From the NCBI GenBank assembly GCA_022495005.1, contig JAGYXB010001062.1, positions 1,205,741 through 1,269,740 of the forward strand: a DNA stretch of 64,000 bases, given 5' to 3'. Shown here piece after piece: positions 1 through 13,925 of this stretch. Every line of letters starts with the position of its first letter. Position 1 is the stretch's first letter. The notes beneath the pieces are model-generated. The model was given only the letters and a program-made list of their open reading frames with translations. It had not been told where the DNA came from and made no database searches. The position numbers and the translations under genes are program-made. This stretch comes from Rhyacophila brunnea (Eukaryota > Arthropoda > Insecta > Trichoptera > Rhyacophilidae).

Positions 1-1218
1 GATTGATATTTTTGTATAATAAAAATATAATTGCTTTACTAGGGAAGCTTAAATTGTGAGATATCGAATAGTGGGTACATGTAAACAATGTATAAACATA
101 AACTATAAATAATGAAGCGAGACCTTCCTTCTTCCTCCTTCCTTACCCGAATAATAATTGATGGCGGGGATAGATTTACGACCATATTCAAAAAAGTAAT
201 AGGTACATGCTCACAATGATGAAGGTTAATAGCGTTTATAGGCTTTACCTTTACAGCTTATGGTTTCACGACCATTTTTGATTTACGAGTATTTCCGATC
301 GTAATCAATTGAATGAGATACAACACAAACAAAGAACACTCCAAGCCAACCCACCCCGCGCCAGACCCCGTCTTAATCGAGCGTATCACGAGGTCCTAAG
401 TTTGTTGTGAAGCATCAGCAGTGTTTTACTCCTTGTAATGTCTCAGAACTGAGGTCGGTTATAATGCTACGGTGATAACAACTGAAAGAGGAACATACGG
501 AAATGGAAATTAGTAACACATTATCGAAGTTGTTTTTTGTTTCTGAATTTTAAAGCTCATTATTATACGAATTATCTTTTAATGCAAGTCCGTCTTCGTA
601 CGAAAATAATTGTTTTTTTTTATATTGCCTTTCTATCATTTAAATTTCGATGACTATACGTGCTTTAATGCGCATGCGCATAGAATATAAAAATAAGCGA
701 ATTATTAACCAATCATGCTATCCCATTGTATTCATATAGAAATATTGAATACGCATTTCATTTTGACAGTTGATTTTCATAGTACGCCATAATATATTTT
801 GCATTGTAATGTCGAAACGAAATATATGAACTTCCGGCGGCGACATTTTCTATAAATTAACGCGTCTCTGTGACATTCTTCATCCTACGAATATTGTTCT
901 ATCCTTGCTTTGAGAATGGCGTTATCAGAATACTAAGTAGGTAATCGTTATTGTCTGACAAATTATATTAACATTTTTACCTTATTAACTGATCACAATC
1001 CCAACTATTTTACCTTATTTAGTAAGTTCATTAATTTCTCCTCAAATTGTACTTGAGATTAATCCGCATATTCAGCAAGTTTGATAGAAATGAGTGTCAA
1101 GCGGAATTGTAATTAAAAGCCACGTGGGCTGTACCTACGAGTATATTTTATTTTAATATGGATAGTTTCTACTCAGTATCCAATCATCTTTATTCAAAAC
1201 TATGAGCTAATTAGCTAA
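1..1218. other. Non-coding AT-rich start of window
   Basis: No open frame with coding character, no RNA gene and no clear terminal-repeat pair was seen. The stretch is AT-rich with scattered short runs, and the left edge is cut by the window. Confidence 0.5.
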
Positions 1219-1741
1219 TAGGGAATCCAATCCCGGGCCACATTTTTGATCCCGGAATTTCGGGATTACAATTTGATGATCCCGGGATTGGCATTTTTCG
1301 ATAGTTTATAATTTTATTTTATATATGAAAAACATTGATAAAATCGGTCAAAAATAAATCTAGTATAATTAAATTTACTTATACTATTTAAGACATTAAT
1401 TTATTGTTAATATTGTGTTTAGTGTTTACATTATGAGATTGCTATTTCTGTAAAGTAAAGTAAAAGTAAAGTAAAGACGTAGACGATTTAAAATAAGTAA
1501 ATAATGGTTTATGACCTTTCCGCTTCATAAATCTAATTAGTCAGCCAAATATAAAACTGTCGTAAAACTTATGAGATCATGGTGGGAACCACTTTGTTGA
1601 AAGTGCAAAGCATCGTTTTTATTTTATTTTCCATAAAATTGATAAAAAAAATCAATCCCGAAAGTTTCGGGATTATGTTCAACCAATCCCGGGATTCATA
1701 GGTATCGAAAATTGTTCGGGATCCCGGGATTGGAAACCCTA
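1219..1741. mobile_element. hAT-type MITE (TAGGG ends)
   Basis: The ends are inverted: TAGGGAATCCAATCCCGGG on the left and the complement of TAGGGTTTCCAATCCCGGG on the right. Both ends hold several CCCGGGAT-type words. No transposase frame lies inside (523 bp), so it is non-autonomous. The 8 bases outside each end (TTAGCTAA and GTGGTAAC) do not match, so the hAT assignment rests on element form and on the better preserved relative-like element at 13926-14447. Confidence 0.6.
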
Positions 1742-4700
1742 GTGGTAACACTACTGTGTTAGTTAGATTTCAAGAGATCCTTTACACAACACAGGTTGTG
1801 AGTCGCTGATTTTTCGTAGAGCAGCGACACAGAACAGATTATTTCTGAGTTCCCTGAGCAGCTAGTTTAAAAGGAAGCTTGGATTCACCAGATAGTTAGT
1901 CTTCAAAGCCATTTGAAGGTTCGTCCTGATAACACTATTTTGCTTTCATCTACGCGATGAAAAGAATACTCTCGTAAAACTAATTTTAATTACATTAAAA
2001 ACATCTTTCTTCAAAAGAAGGATGGTTTTTTTGTCTCCAGAACTTAATTTCCCGTTTTTGTATTACTTTCTTCTGTTGAATGCAGTGATCCCATTGACAG
2101 GCTGGGACGGTCAATGGAGTCCTTTGATCCAATAATGATCGATAGCAAGTTGGTAGTATTGGCAGTATGGCAGTATGGCAGTGTTGTGAAAAATCTACTG
2201 AAACTATGTGTTGTTAGTTCATTGCTATCCAATATTGGGTGTGATACAGTGTCAAAGAGGGTGCCAGTCGGAGGGAGGTAGGCTGAGGGTAACTGAAAAA
2301 AGTGCTAGGATAGTTATATTTGACGGACTTGAAGTTGAATTCTGTTTTATCATTATTTGGTTATTTACAATTATTTACTGAACATAATAATATTATATCT
2401 TACTATTTTATTTAACACACGTGGAATCGAATCTGGACGCGGTCTTGTTATCCACTAAGCTACAACAGCCTTGCAAAATGCGTGATAAATAAATATTATG
2501 TATTTGAAAAACACTTCCCTCTCGTCTAAATAAACTGGAATATTATTTGTGGCGTCATCGGCATATTTTTTTTAGACACAGAACAGTTTTATTTGTGTTC
2601 CCTGTAATATGTGTAAATGCTGCGATAATCAGTTTACTGCCTAATTTCACGTAAATATTTAATTATATCAAATATTTCATTTTTTACAAGTCAAATAAAT
2701 ATACCTTTACTATCAAATCTTTGCCATGTATACGCTAGGAATTGGGGTCCAAATAATCGCCTAGTAAAGAGGATTCGCCTTTGGTGAGAGAAATATTATA
2801 GTAATTTAATTTACTTCATACCTTTACTCACTTGTATTATTTTTGCCGTTATTGAGAGGATCAAAAGTATACATTTACATTTGGTACTATGAAAATAATA
2901 GTTAGTTCTTGAAATAATAGTATAATTTAGGTGCGTCATGTTATAGACACCGGATATCTGGAGTCCTTTTTTTTTTGGGACGGACTCGAATATTACAACA
3001 TTTTTTAATTAAAAAATGCGTTAATAATTTATGGAACCTATGTTTTTCAGAAAAATAAGTTGTACGATGTAGTAGGTACAATGAAATATGAAATAAATGA
3101 TATTGATAATATGTGCAAGAGACTTTATCGATACTTAATTATATAGAAACGCTGCTATTAGTAGGTAGATATACTATACTATTTAGAGAAATTAATGAAG
3201 CGCTTACGTATAGAGTGGAAAAATTAGTTGTTAATAGTAATATCTATAATATTTAATAATATTCCACTTTTTATATACATACCTATTATTGTAATCAAAG
3301 TTTAAAATTTCTACTAAACTACTTTTATTTTCACTATCAAATAACAAATCACACTTGCTCCCATAATGAGAAGGACCTGACAGCTAGTGTATTATTAAAA
3401 TCGTACCAAATCTGAATGATTTCGTATATTATGTTGATACTACGAAAATATATAATATGAAAACATATTATTATATTATATGGATTTATGGATGGGTAAA
3501 ATGGGGAATATCGGACCTATGTGGTTAATGAAACCCTTTAGAAAAAGTTTCGTACGAAAGATACTTCAAATCGTACTTTTGTGTTTCAAGCAAGTGGTTG
3601 GACAAATTGAGATATTCAATTTTAATATATAGGTACTGATGTTGTAATGTTTTTTTTTGACATTTTATAGGCCATTTTCAAAAACTTTATATTCATCATG
3701 CAAAATATGTAAGTACATGCGTTTTCTGTTAATTGCTACTCCCTAATACTATAAATTATATATCATAGTATTATTTCAATGAAATATATAAACCCGATAT
3801 AATTATTTATTTCGGAAGTTATCAAAATGATACAATCATAATTAGTCGACATTGATACATTGTGTAGGTATATATAGTACCTAATACCATTGATAATAAA
3901 TTATTTTATCAAGAAAATATTAGATATAAATAGGTATAACACAGTTGCAGTGCCTACCATTTGCCTTAACAAGTTGACCTTGGTTCTAATAGTTCATTGA
4001 TTTATCCAATCTGGGAGTTCACACATGAAACTATAATTTGATGTTATAGTAATATGGTAGAAAAACAAAAAAAACTTAACCTGCGCGTTTGTTAACTGAT
4101 CTACGTATTTTCTTAAAATCCGAGATCACTTCAGTTTTAACGATTATGGATTATGGCTTAAAATTGTTTATTTGTTTTTATTTAGTGAGTAGGTATATTT
4201 TGTGATTTTTCACATTAGCTGGTTCCATTGTTTACGGGAAATGACGATTTAACGGGCTTACCTATTGAATGTATTAATAGTATGTAATATATTCATTACG
4301 GGTTTTCACAAACACTTCAGATAATCAAAATTTGTTTTTTACTTGATCCTTTACTAATAGGTAAGAAGGTTTTAACAATCTTTTATTATGTCAATGTGCA
4401 TTTACGATCGGTGAGTGCGCATAGTGCACGAAGAAGCCAGAAGGCATAAGCCGGGTCGTAAATAATGACTAATAGAATACCTAGTACAAAACATAAATCA
4501 ATTAGAATTTATTGATTAATATTTTTGCCACTCGTACCCGTTAGATATAGGGACCATTATACCACTTTCCTCTAGAAGGTGTATAAGGTACTTTTAAACA
4601 CTTTGTACATTTTGCATTTTTGTTTATTGTTATTAAATCTTAGTTGATATTATTCTTTTGACTTATTAACTTAAAAATAACAACAATGGATGAAATATAA

Positions 4701-5565
4701 TATTCCTAAATATTATAATATGTCACATATATAATATTGTGTAAGTATATAATATATAATTATCAAGCCTCGATAGCGAAGGCTGCGTGACTAGCAAATG
4801 CACTTACGACCTATGTAAACCTGCCGCTTTGTAATTTTATTCTTGTAAATCCACGGTATTATAGATGGTTGCACTATTATATCTAAAATGTAAACATAAA
4901 TTTATATGCAATATTGGTATATACTACAGCTGATGATGATACATACTATCGTATGGAAAATAATTCATTTTTAAGTTGTGGGTTTCTTGTACGTATCATG
5001 CGATAAAAGCAATAAAATCGTCTTCAAGTTTTTGTCATTGGTCGGGAACCTTTTTTGATACATACACCTACGGCAGGTGAATTTTAAACACAGCAAATTT
5101 TTCACAGTTTTGAAGTTACGCTATTTCTTAATGTATATAAACCAGTCATTTAATAAATAAGGACAAATATCACCAACAAGTTAGTTCAAGTAAACAATCG
5201 ACTCCCACGTCCTCTATACTTAATTGACTTTTTATGCAATAATATGTACCTACCTATATTTTGTACTGTTATTCAATTGAAAATGTCCATTAGGATAAAA
5301 TCGGTTGAATATCAACATTATGGAATAAATGTGGAAAAAGTACGAAAGTACATATTATAAAGTGTTTTAATGAAATATGTATCTAGGTACCAGTCGTTTT
5401 ATGTGATGAATAGTTCTTTACACTTTATAATATGTAAGTATTTAAATCAAATACATAATATAATCATATATCAGATAATTTCTTTTTAATAACAACATTT
5501 AAATATAATGCTAATTATGTCGAATGGCCACCTAATCGGCGCGCCTTTAGCGTACAATGTATTAA
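1742..5565. other. Non-coding AT-rich stretch
   Basis: No gene was recognised. It contains one decayed tRNA-like segment (listed separately) and many TAGGTA and ATATTATAATA words. Short frames here show no known domain. Confidence 0.45.
2420..2478 (-). repeat. tRNA-derived SINE fragment
   Basis: On the minus strand an A-box-like TAGCTTAGTGG is followed at tRNA spacing by a B-box-like GATTCGATTCC. There is no good acceptor stem, so this looks like the head of a tRNA-derived SINE or a decayed tRNA, not a functional tRNA gene. Confidence 0.45.
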
Positions 5566-6384
5566 ATGGGACAGCGGGACTTTTTTTAATGTTACACACC
5601 TACAAACTTACCTGTAGAATGGCCAAAAATGGAACTACGAATTACCATAAGACGCCATTTTGAAAATTTCATTCGAATGTCAGATTTTGTCCAGTTACTA
5701 GTCTTGATTGGGTAGTTTTCGACAATGGCTCCATTTTTTTTGTAGTACTTATTCCACTTTTAATCAATAAATTAGGACCGGTTTCATCCGCCTCAGAGGG
5801 ACATTTTCAACTGAATCTTCCCTTGTTCGTTGAAAATGTCCCTCTGATGCGAACGAAACCGGTCCTAATTTATTGATTAAAAGTGGAATAAGTACTACAA
5901 AAAAATGCGTTTTTTTAATTAAACAACAATAAATATTAACGTAATACAATCACTAAGTGAAAATCTGAAGTATTACATGGGACGGCGGGACTTTTTTTAA
6001 CGTTACACACCTACAAACTTACCTGTAGAATGGCCAAAAATGGAACTACGAACTACCATAGGACGCCATTTTGAAAATTTCATTCGAATGTCAGATTTTG
6101 TCCAGTTACGAGTCTTGATTGGGTAGTTTTCGACAATGGCTCCATTTTTTTTGTAGTACTTATTCCACTTTTAATCTATAAATTAGGACCGGTTTCGTCC
6201 GCCTCAGAGGGACATTTTCAACTGAATCTTCCCTTGTTCAGTTGAAAATGTCCCTCTGATGCGAACGAAACTGGTCCTAATTTATTGATTAAAAGTGGAA
6301 TAAGTACTACAAAAAAATGCGTTTTATTAAATTAAACAACAATAAATATTAACGTAATACAATGACTAAGTGAAAATCTGAAGC
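5566..6384. repeat. Tandem duplication, two 411-bp units with hairpins
   Basis: Copy 1 (5566-5973) and copy 2 (5977-6384) run in parallel with only scattered differences. Both start ATGGGAC and end at CTAAGTGAAAATCTGAAG. Each copy contains a large hairpin near its centre (5734-5905 and about 6145-6317) with arms of roughly 70-75 bases. A foldback MITE probably inserted once, and the surrounding block was then duplicated. No coding capacity. Confidence 0.85.
5734..5905. mobile_element. Foldback hairpin MITE, copy 1
   Basis: The left arm from GTAGTACTTATTCCACTTTT pairs with the right arm ending AAAAGTGGAATAAGTACTAC. Both arms hold the pair AGGACCGGTTTC and GAAACCGGTCCT. Only a short loop around 5815-5825 is left unpaired. 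No open frame of note. Copy 2 lies at about 6145-6317. Confidence 0.7.
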
Positions 6385-8510
6385 AATATTATATTGCAAA
6401 ACCTTTAGAAGAATGCAATTACGGCTTACGCAATACATAATATTATAATAGTAGGTTCAAACGAATATTTTCAAGGATGTCTCGCATCTACAGATGTACG
6501 CCACTGGTATTTTGAAGATGAAATTTCTTACGATCGATTTGATGAAATTCTTCAATGTCAATAGTTTATAATCAAATAGACCAGTTTGGGCAGAGCATCC
6601 TCAAAATACTTAAATATCTAAAGAAATAAACAAGTAGGTATGTGACTTTTTTATCGATATGTAGGTACGGTATTGTTGCTTGTAATACTAATAGGTATCA
6701 ATATGATACATTTAGAACATAAAACGGGTCAGCGGACAAAATCTTCCAATATTTGTATTTATATTAGTGGTAGGTACGCAAAAGCTATTCGATATTTAAT
6801 TATGAAAAACATATTCTACACGCATTTTATAAAAATGGTTTACCATTACTTACCTGCAATAAAACAAACCATCAATTTTGTAATGCGATCTTTTTAATTG
6901 CATTTTGCGAATTGGAATTCGTTTGTCGTAGCCGCAAGTCGCGTTATAATATTGGCAAGACGATTATCTTAATTACAATAATTACCATCGCACCTGAGCT
7001 GCCAGAAAAAACAACTGACAAATTGTAGAAATCCATACTAAGAATCATTTGGGCAAAAGTCTCCTTAGGATATTGGATTCGTCCACCATTTTAATGTGTT
7101 TTTTTATGGGTTGACGGTTAAAAACTTGAAAGATCCGGCCTTTAGATTTGGTCATATACAATTCTAGAGAATAATAATCATCTCGGGAGGACCCTTTATG
7201 ACCGATTCCCAGCGTCCAATTAATTTGTACTTAAACGCAATCACCTGGTCGGCGACAATTTGACTATTATTACAGCTTCCATTGTTTGAATGTTTATAAA
7301 CTCGAGGGGAATGTAGGAACTCCTAATGAACTAAGCAACTGAGTTCTATGGAAGGGAAATATAATACAACTCGAAAACTACTATCATAATAATAGGCCCG
7401 CACAGTCAATGTATATGTATATATGCCTATTGAAATTATTACTTGTGCACCCTATATAGTAGCGTGAGAAATTTTGATATAAGTATTATTCTCGTATTCC
7501 TTTATTAGTTTATTTAATGTCCCTGCTAGTATGCATACTTGTCAGTGGTAAAATATAATTATAGATATGGCCATTGAATTTCAACAATCTTCAGGTTGGA
7601 ATTGGAGCGACAAATTTAACGTTTTATTTTCTATAAAGTATATAAATGAAATACAAGAGACACTGCGTAAAATATTTTATAAAAGTTATGTTTAAGAAAT
7701 GTACATTTTTGTATGTCGGCTTGTACGTTTATAATATGCTTCCAGACTTTTATATATATTTTTGTAATCTGGGTGGCGAGTATCATGTAGCATTCCATAT
7801 TTTCCGTATTTTACAATCAATAATTCAGTCGGTTAACTTCTTGCCGCCTTCCATTTAGAAACGAGATGTGTTACTATGTCTAGTAAATCTACTGATGTTT
7901 TGTATTGGATTAAAAGGTGACATTTTCGTATTTCTTTAAAATACTATTTAAATACGTAAGATTATAACAATAGCACGTTTAGAAGACTACTTCTCTATCC
8001 TACTGTATTTTGAAAATATCATCTGACAAAACTACAAGATACTATTGACTATATCATAGCAATGATGCCCAAACCGCAGCCCGTGGCCCGCACGCGACCC
8101 AAAATAATTACCAGTTACCAGTAAGTGGCGAATTTCTCTGTTGTCACATAATTATTCCTAAGATTTAATCGTATCCCCCATAGTATCTGATAAAAATAAT
8201 CCTCTCGTACATTCTCTTTCGGTATTTATTGTCATCCAGAATATCATGCTTCCACCATGTAAGGATCTCAGTTATATCTCAATCAATACTAACACAATAT
8301 AGAGATGGAATTGTCGGGGGCTATCATGATATAAGTAATATAATACTGAAATTATTATATTATACAATATACATACATGATAGCTTTCAGAACCTGGTAT
8401 GAATCCAAAAATATATATTACCACAAAAAGTTGGCCTACCACTCTCTTATTGTTTTCTTCATCAAAAACTATTTGGGAACCTCTGATTTACCTCATTTTA
8501 ATCATTAGGT

Positions 8511-8576
8511 AGTTGGTAAGATCGTCGAATTGGTATGCAGAAAGTACCTACTGCTGTGTTTGAATCCTAGCCGTAT
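8511..8576 (+). repeat. Weak tRNA-like segment (possible SINE head)
   Basis: TAGTTGGTAAGAT resembles an A box, and GTTTGAATCCT about 45 bases later resembles a B box. The match is weak and there is no acceptor stem, so this is only a possible SINE remnant. Confidence 0.25.
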
Positions 8577-8794
8577 TAAAATTATTATGTATTATCAATT
8601 ATCATACTACCATGGCCCTCAATAGTCAGGCCACGATTCGAAATAGCAAGTTTGGAGCGGAGTGCAAACAAGTATATTAATTACTTTTTTTATTCAACGA
8701 ATAATTCACTAGATTTAATAATGTAACATTTTAATTATTGAACATACATAATAAACATACACGCTTACGAGAAAAGCCAACATAAAAAAGTAAG

Positions 8795-8870
8795 ACCCCA
8801 CCCCAGGATCGAACCTGCATCTCTCGGGTTTCGCGCTCACGCACATATACCACTATGCTAAAGGTACCAT
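8795..8870 (-). repeat. tRNA-derived SINE head
   Basis: On the minus strand the A box TAGCATAGTGG (8850-8860) and a perfect B box GGTTCGATCC (about 8806-8816) are spaced as in a tRNA. The expected acceptor stem is absent. Downstream sequence continues without a tRNA end, as in a SINE. Confidence 0.55.
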
Positions 8871-9810
8871 ACTTAATTACGACAAACTTTAACTAATGGC
8901 TCTTATATAGTACTCTCTGAAGCGTTTTCTAAATTGAGCTATAATATTATTATATTTATTTGCAATGCGGTATTCGGAGTTTTATCTCGATATTTTCTCA
9001 AAATAGAATAGGTAGGTACATAAAATGATTATTAATTATTTCAACGTGTATTATATTAATACCTTTAGTTAAATTAATCAATTGTGAAAGACTATTTATG
9101 ACATAAATAATGTACCTAATACGAATTAACCTATAATTTTTATAACGATACTAATATGTAGTTTTCACTGTTAATAATGAGGTTTCTTAAAGCTTATAGA
9201 AAATTTATAGCGATTAACATGTTGGAAACTCAAATTCTTTACCTATACTTTACTAATAATGTGTTTATGTCAACAGTGAGTAGTTTGCTCGCGCCATGGC
9301 CCAACTATGGTGACCCTTGTGCTCGGCGGAAATTAAATCTTCATTTAAATTAACTCGGGATTATTATAGATATTAGGATTTCACCTTTTGGCGCAATCGA
9401 CAAACCTATATGTAATTTATTATATAACAATCTAAGTACATACAATATATTCTTAATTATCCCAGCTTATGATGTCGAATAAATAAAATATACATCCTGA
9501 TCTAGCTCACAGACGTTTGTTATAGGGGCGGGATTTTTTGATGCATTGCGCTATCGTGGGAACTCTGTCAACGTCAGGAATATGTATTGGGAGGGATGGC
9601 GCCCACCTTTTCTCACAACCCTCCCTCATCCCCAATATCAGTTTCAGTACGGATGTTTGTCAGAATCCAAATATTAGGGATGCATTGATTTTTGCGTGGT
9701 AGGAATTGTTTACATTTTCGTAGCTGTGTATGTGTGACATCGTAAAAATAATTATTTTATTTACTGAGTCATGCACACTGACTAAAGCCTAAAAAGGTCT
9801 TTCCATTTAA

Positions 9811-10174
9811 GACGGTACTTCAGTGAAACGGCAAATAATTTTCAACTATAGGTGCGACGAAATTTTGGACTCGCTGGCAATCGGAGAGCGAACGTCGAGC
9901 TGTGAACACGTCAATTTGTTTCGTGATGGCGACGAAGGTATTAATTCTTAAATCGTGTAAAGATGACTAAAAAACGTTACCCTTTTACTTGAAAAAGAAA
10001 ACATATCAATTAATATATTATTATTGTTACTGATAGAATAATAAACAGAAAATTAAATGGACGCATGTTGGATTTATATGACAAATTATATTTCGTTCGG
10101 CACGCGTCATTTTCACAATCCGCGCATCGCCTAGCCACGATCTTTTTAGACCGTGCCTCAACTGAGGTATAGCC
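9811..10174 (-). mobile_element. TTAA-flanked MITE, copy 1
   Basis: The 364-bp element is bounded by TTAA on both sides (9807-9810 and 10175-10178). Its ends GACGGTACTTCAGTGAAAC and the complement of GGCTATACCTCAGTTGAGG form an imperfect TIR. It is about 85-90% alike by eye to copies at 19883-20246 and 33151-33513, which lie in the opposite orientation. No transposase is encoded. TTAA targets are typical of piggyBac-mobilised elements. Confidence 0.85.
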
Positions 10175-12483
10175 TTAAGCTTGGCCAATATATTATTATG
10201 GAAGTGAGAAAGCTTTATTTTAATCTTAGGTTCATTGGCGTCATTGCATATTTTATGATTAATTTGAAATATTTATTTAGGTTAACGATTTTAGTTAAGA
10301 CCCCTTTGAATTAGTATTCCGCGTTGTCAAAGTTAATTATTCTGTTGGAATTATTAAGATACATAAATTAAACACAGTAACTAACTCCTCAATGGTTTGA
10401 TTAGTTTCCCTTATTTTTAGCTATTTTTTCATTTAACAGTTACTTTATAACTAGACTTTATATTTTGTATGGCATTTTGAAGTGTTGTTTTATGCATATA
10501 ACGACTAGCACGAATTAATATGATTGTTCATTTAAATAGCCTAAATATCATAATATTATGTAGTTATTTTTTTAGACTCACTTATTGCATTCGGCTCATT
10601 GCAGATGCCATTCTCAAGAGATAATGTAACATTACGTAACGTAAATATATCAACTTCAAATTTAATGGTTTATCAGTTTATCTCCTCAATATCTGTCTGT
10701 AGGTACTTATGTTTATTAATTATTATCAAATTTACTGCTTAAGTTAATTAAAAATTCTGTTTAATTTTTTACGTTTTTTGACAGATGCCGGCGATAATAA
10801 GGTGAAGTTATCTTCAAATGAATCTGCAATGCGAAATTACTTGATTACATCTTATTTAATCATTCTTAATGACATTTTCTCAGCTTCACTTTCATATATT
10901 TAGGCTCCGTCTATCCAGAAAGTTTTCTTGAACATCTTTGATTATACTGGTTTTGAAACAAAGTTTTTTGTTAATTCTACGACATGTATGTTGACAGCTG
11001 CTTATTACATTACGTTAGCCGTTACATAACTAGATATGTTACAAAAACGCAATAGTATATTACGTAAACCATTTAAAATGTTATTTTCATTTTATATACA
11101 TATTTTGACATGGTTAGACATCGCACTAGTTCCTTTCCGTTGGCATAACTTCAGTCGTTTGACGTTTCCATAGTGGCGATGAATTTCCGTACTCGAGTGT
11201 TAATAATTCGAGAACTTATTCTTATCACAAGATATGAGTAGGAAGGGGCATAACTCAAAATGTCAACGTCTTGTGATAATAATAATTATTATTGTGAGTA
11301 GTTGCAGCATCTTATCTCTGGAATGACAAAATAGACTTGACAGCGGCACACTGTTGATATGACAAAAACCACCCATCTTGGTTAGTTCAGTATACTGTGA
11401 TAATATCACTGTTCGAAAAGTAAACTGTCATATTATAACATTTATAGTATTTTCTTTTTAACTAAGTAGTTTTCTTTTTATTTTTTCCGTAGTAATCTAC
11501 CTAGTATTAGTACGTCTGGAGGTCTTTCCACTCATATGAGACTCAGCAGTGGCGTGCAAATACACAATTTCGTCAAGATGGCAGAAGAAGTGAGAGCAAT
11601 ACTTTTAAATTAGGTATGCTTATTCTGATTTGGCCACAAAAAATAGACGACGATAGCATTTTCTTCACAAACCATCGACATGAATGAAGTGTGTGAAAAA
11701 TGAAATGTAATTAATTTTATTCTGCCTCTACTTTCGTTTGCCAGAATCATTCCATATTTTTTTTATTCTTTTGTAATAATCAGCTGATACCTACAGGTGA
11801 AAGTGATGGAAAATTTAACGCTACCTGCATTGTACGAGTAATAAGGATCAATTTACGAACTGCGTTAATTTTTATATTATAGTCATTATGGTTTTTTTCT
11901 CTCCCCACTTTCTAAACCAGTGTCAGCCAAACTGTGTGCCGCGTAGCGTACCGCATCTAAGTATTTACTATTATTTGATTATAAAAATGAGTTGGTCATC
12001 ATTCCTTTCGCAATATACGACGGTACACACTTTGCTATTAACAGTGGAAGAAAATTGAAGTCTTAAAAAAGATTATGTGCAGAAAATTCAATTTTCGAAG
12101 ATAGGTACAGTTGTCAGTATTTTGGATTTCGGTTTGGAGTCAATACGCTCGATTAGAGTATATGCTTTATAACTTTTTACTACACTGATACGCCTCATTG
12201 TCTGATTACCTCGTATAAAATTAGATCTAATTGAATATTCACTTGTATTAATATATGTAGTAATAAATAAATAAATTGATAATATATATAAAAAAAATAT
12301 TTTTGGAATAAATTACATCATTTTCATCCTAGAGCCGGAGTACAAAGTTATGAAGTGGCAACTTTATCTACAGACATTAAATCTCTCTTGCTGTTTAGAT
12401 TGACGTATATGCAATTAAATCATACTTAATTTTAGATATTTTATAGAAGAAGAATAATAATTTTGTTTGATTAGGCAGTGCTT
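10175..12483. other. Non-coding AT-rich stretch
   Basis: No gene, tRNA-like box pair or long repeat was recognised. A short inverted pair, CTTATCACAAGATATGAG and TCTTGTGATAATAA, lies at about 11220-11285. Confidence 0.4.
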
Positions 12484-12894
12484 AAGGGGGAGAGGCATGC
12501 CAGCAGAGAACCTAGCGGAAAAATACGAAGCTTGCCATTTGAGATGTTTTTATGATAATTTACAATTTCAACTGTATTAATTAATAAATATGTATCTGAA
12601 AACATTTAAACGATTTTTTTTTTAATTTAAAGATTAACTTACAACTGTGAAAAAATGTAATAAAATGTGAATTCGTTGCAGGGTCACATCTTATTATTAC
12701 ATTATATTTTATGGTCATATTTATTATTAAAATTTAGTTTATTAAGTTATCAATTTTTCGTCGTTTACATTTTTGACTAATTCATCGTTTTAATATGTTT
12801 TATATTTATTTTAAAAAACATCGATTTTTATAAAAATATAAATGTGTATAACTTGAAATCCTTTTTATTTGGTGGCTGGCGTGCCTCTCCCCTT
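12484..12894. mobile_element. Short TIR element (MITE)
   Basis: AAGGGGGAGAGGCATGCC at the left end is matched by the complement of GGCGTGCCTCTCCCCTT at the right end. The interior is AT-rich and non-coding (411 bp). No target duplication is obvious, so the superfamily is not assigned. Confidence 0.55.
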
Positions 12895-13385
12895 CATTGA
12901 ATTTTAAAAATCAACCATCTGCAATTTGTATTATTAGTTCAATGATAACAAAATAAGTATGACAGACAAAATGTACAGTATTGAGTATTGATGTCGGAAC
13001 TCTATTGCTCTTCTATATGTGTATAGACTAGTGTATACTAAGTTTGTAAACATCAGTATTAATATTATTTATTACATCGAAAAGGTTATTATTTAAGAAT
13101 TATTTGGTAATAAATAAGATCTTTATTCACAGATTTTTTTACCATCGCAATATTGTAAAGAAAGTGTTTTCGGTATATGGCACTGTATCCCGCGAATAGG
13201 CATGAAATAATCACGCATCTCTTATCCCCGACGTTTAATTTCAAAGGCAGTATATTCAAATTTCTGAGAATAATCTCTTGTCACAACACACAAGCGCGCC
13301 TTTTGAGCAACAAAATTGTCGGCGCATTTTCTCCTATGATTTGACTGGCACTTGTAAAGATATTTTATCACAATTATGTACTTAC

Positions 13386-13513
13386 CAGAGTGATGTGATC
13401 AATGATCAACAATTCAAACTCTACCTCTACAGCCTTGCGTGTGGGTTTAATCGTTTCCAGTATATCCGCACTGTCTCTTCCTTCTGATACATCAAAAATA
13501 TTAACGTGAACCA
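13386..13513 (-). CDS. Candidate orphan coding exon, product unknown
   Basis: On the minus strand a 128-base segment is preceded by GGTTATTTTAG (acceptor-like) and followed by GTAAGTAC (strong donor). One frame stays open throughout: two bases, then 42 codons, with the segment ending in phase 0. The predicted peptide is charged and protein-like, starting VHVNIFDVSEGRDS and ending FELLIIDHITL. I do not recognise the family. No partner exon was found on the minus strand nearby, and the pyrimidine tract before the acceptor is weak. It may be an internal exon of a gene with long introns, a relic of a lost gene, or chance. Confidence 0.3.
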
Positions 13514-13925
13514 CTAAAATAACCTTCATGTAATGCTCTTGCTAGGATTGCGATAATAGATTTGGTTCCATTAGGTCCCATTAGTTAGGTCTTTTCGGGG
13601 ATTTTTTCGAATTGGTGTGTTTGCGAAGCTGTTTGAAATTATGTATGTATTATATTAATCTATTGTTGACTTTGTATCTGACTATCTTCCGGTATAGCTG
13701 TGATTTCTCGATATTTTTTTAAATAATCAGAAATTAAAGAAAAATCACAATAAAATTATAAACATAACCTATCAAATTGGTCAACCATAATACCCACTTG
13801 CTAGTATAGAAGAATAATTATCGTAAATTAACCTAATATCGGTTTTTTCTTTCAATACGTTTTTTGATTTTTCTTTGGAAGAAATCTCTTTTGACTAAGC
13901 GTCATTCGATATTGATACTTGCAAG

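Larger units (their letters stand above)
6385..9810. other. Non-coding AT-rich stretch
   Basis: No gene was recognised. It contains tRNA-like SINE heads near 8511 and 8795. Short frames at 6673-6897 and 7646-7858 are AT-driven, without a domain or splice context. A slightly GC-richer patch at 9520-9660 has no recognised content. Confidence 0.4.

Noticed and set aside
12484..12894. TTAA target for the AAGGGGGAGAGG element
   Set aside because: TTAA occurs only at the left end, and the right flank is CATTGA, so no target duplication can be claimed.
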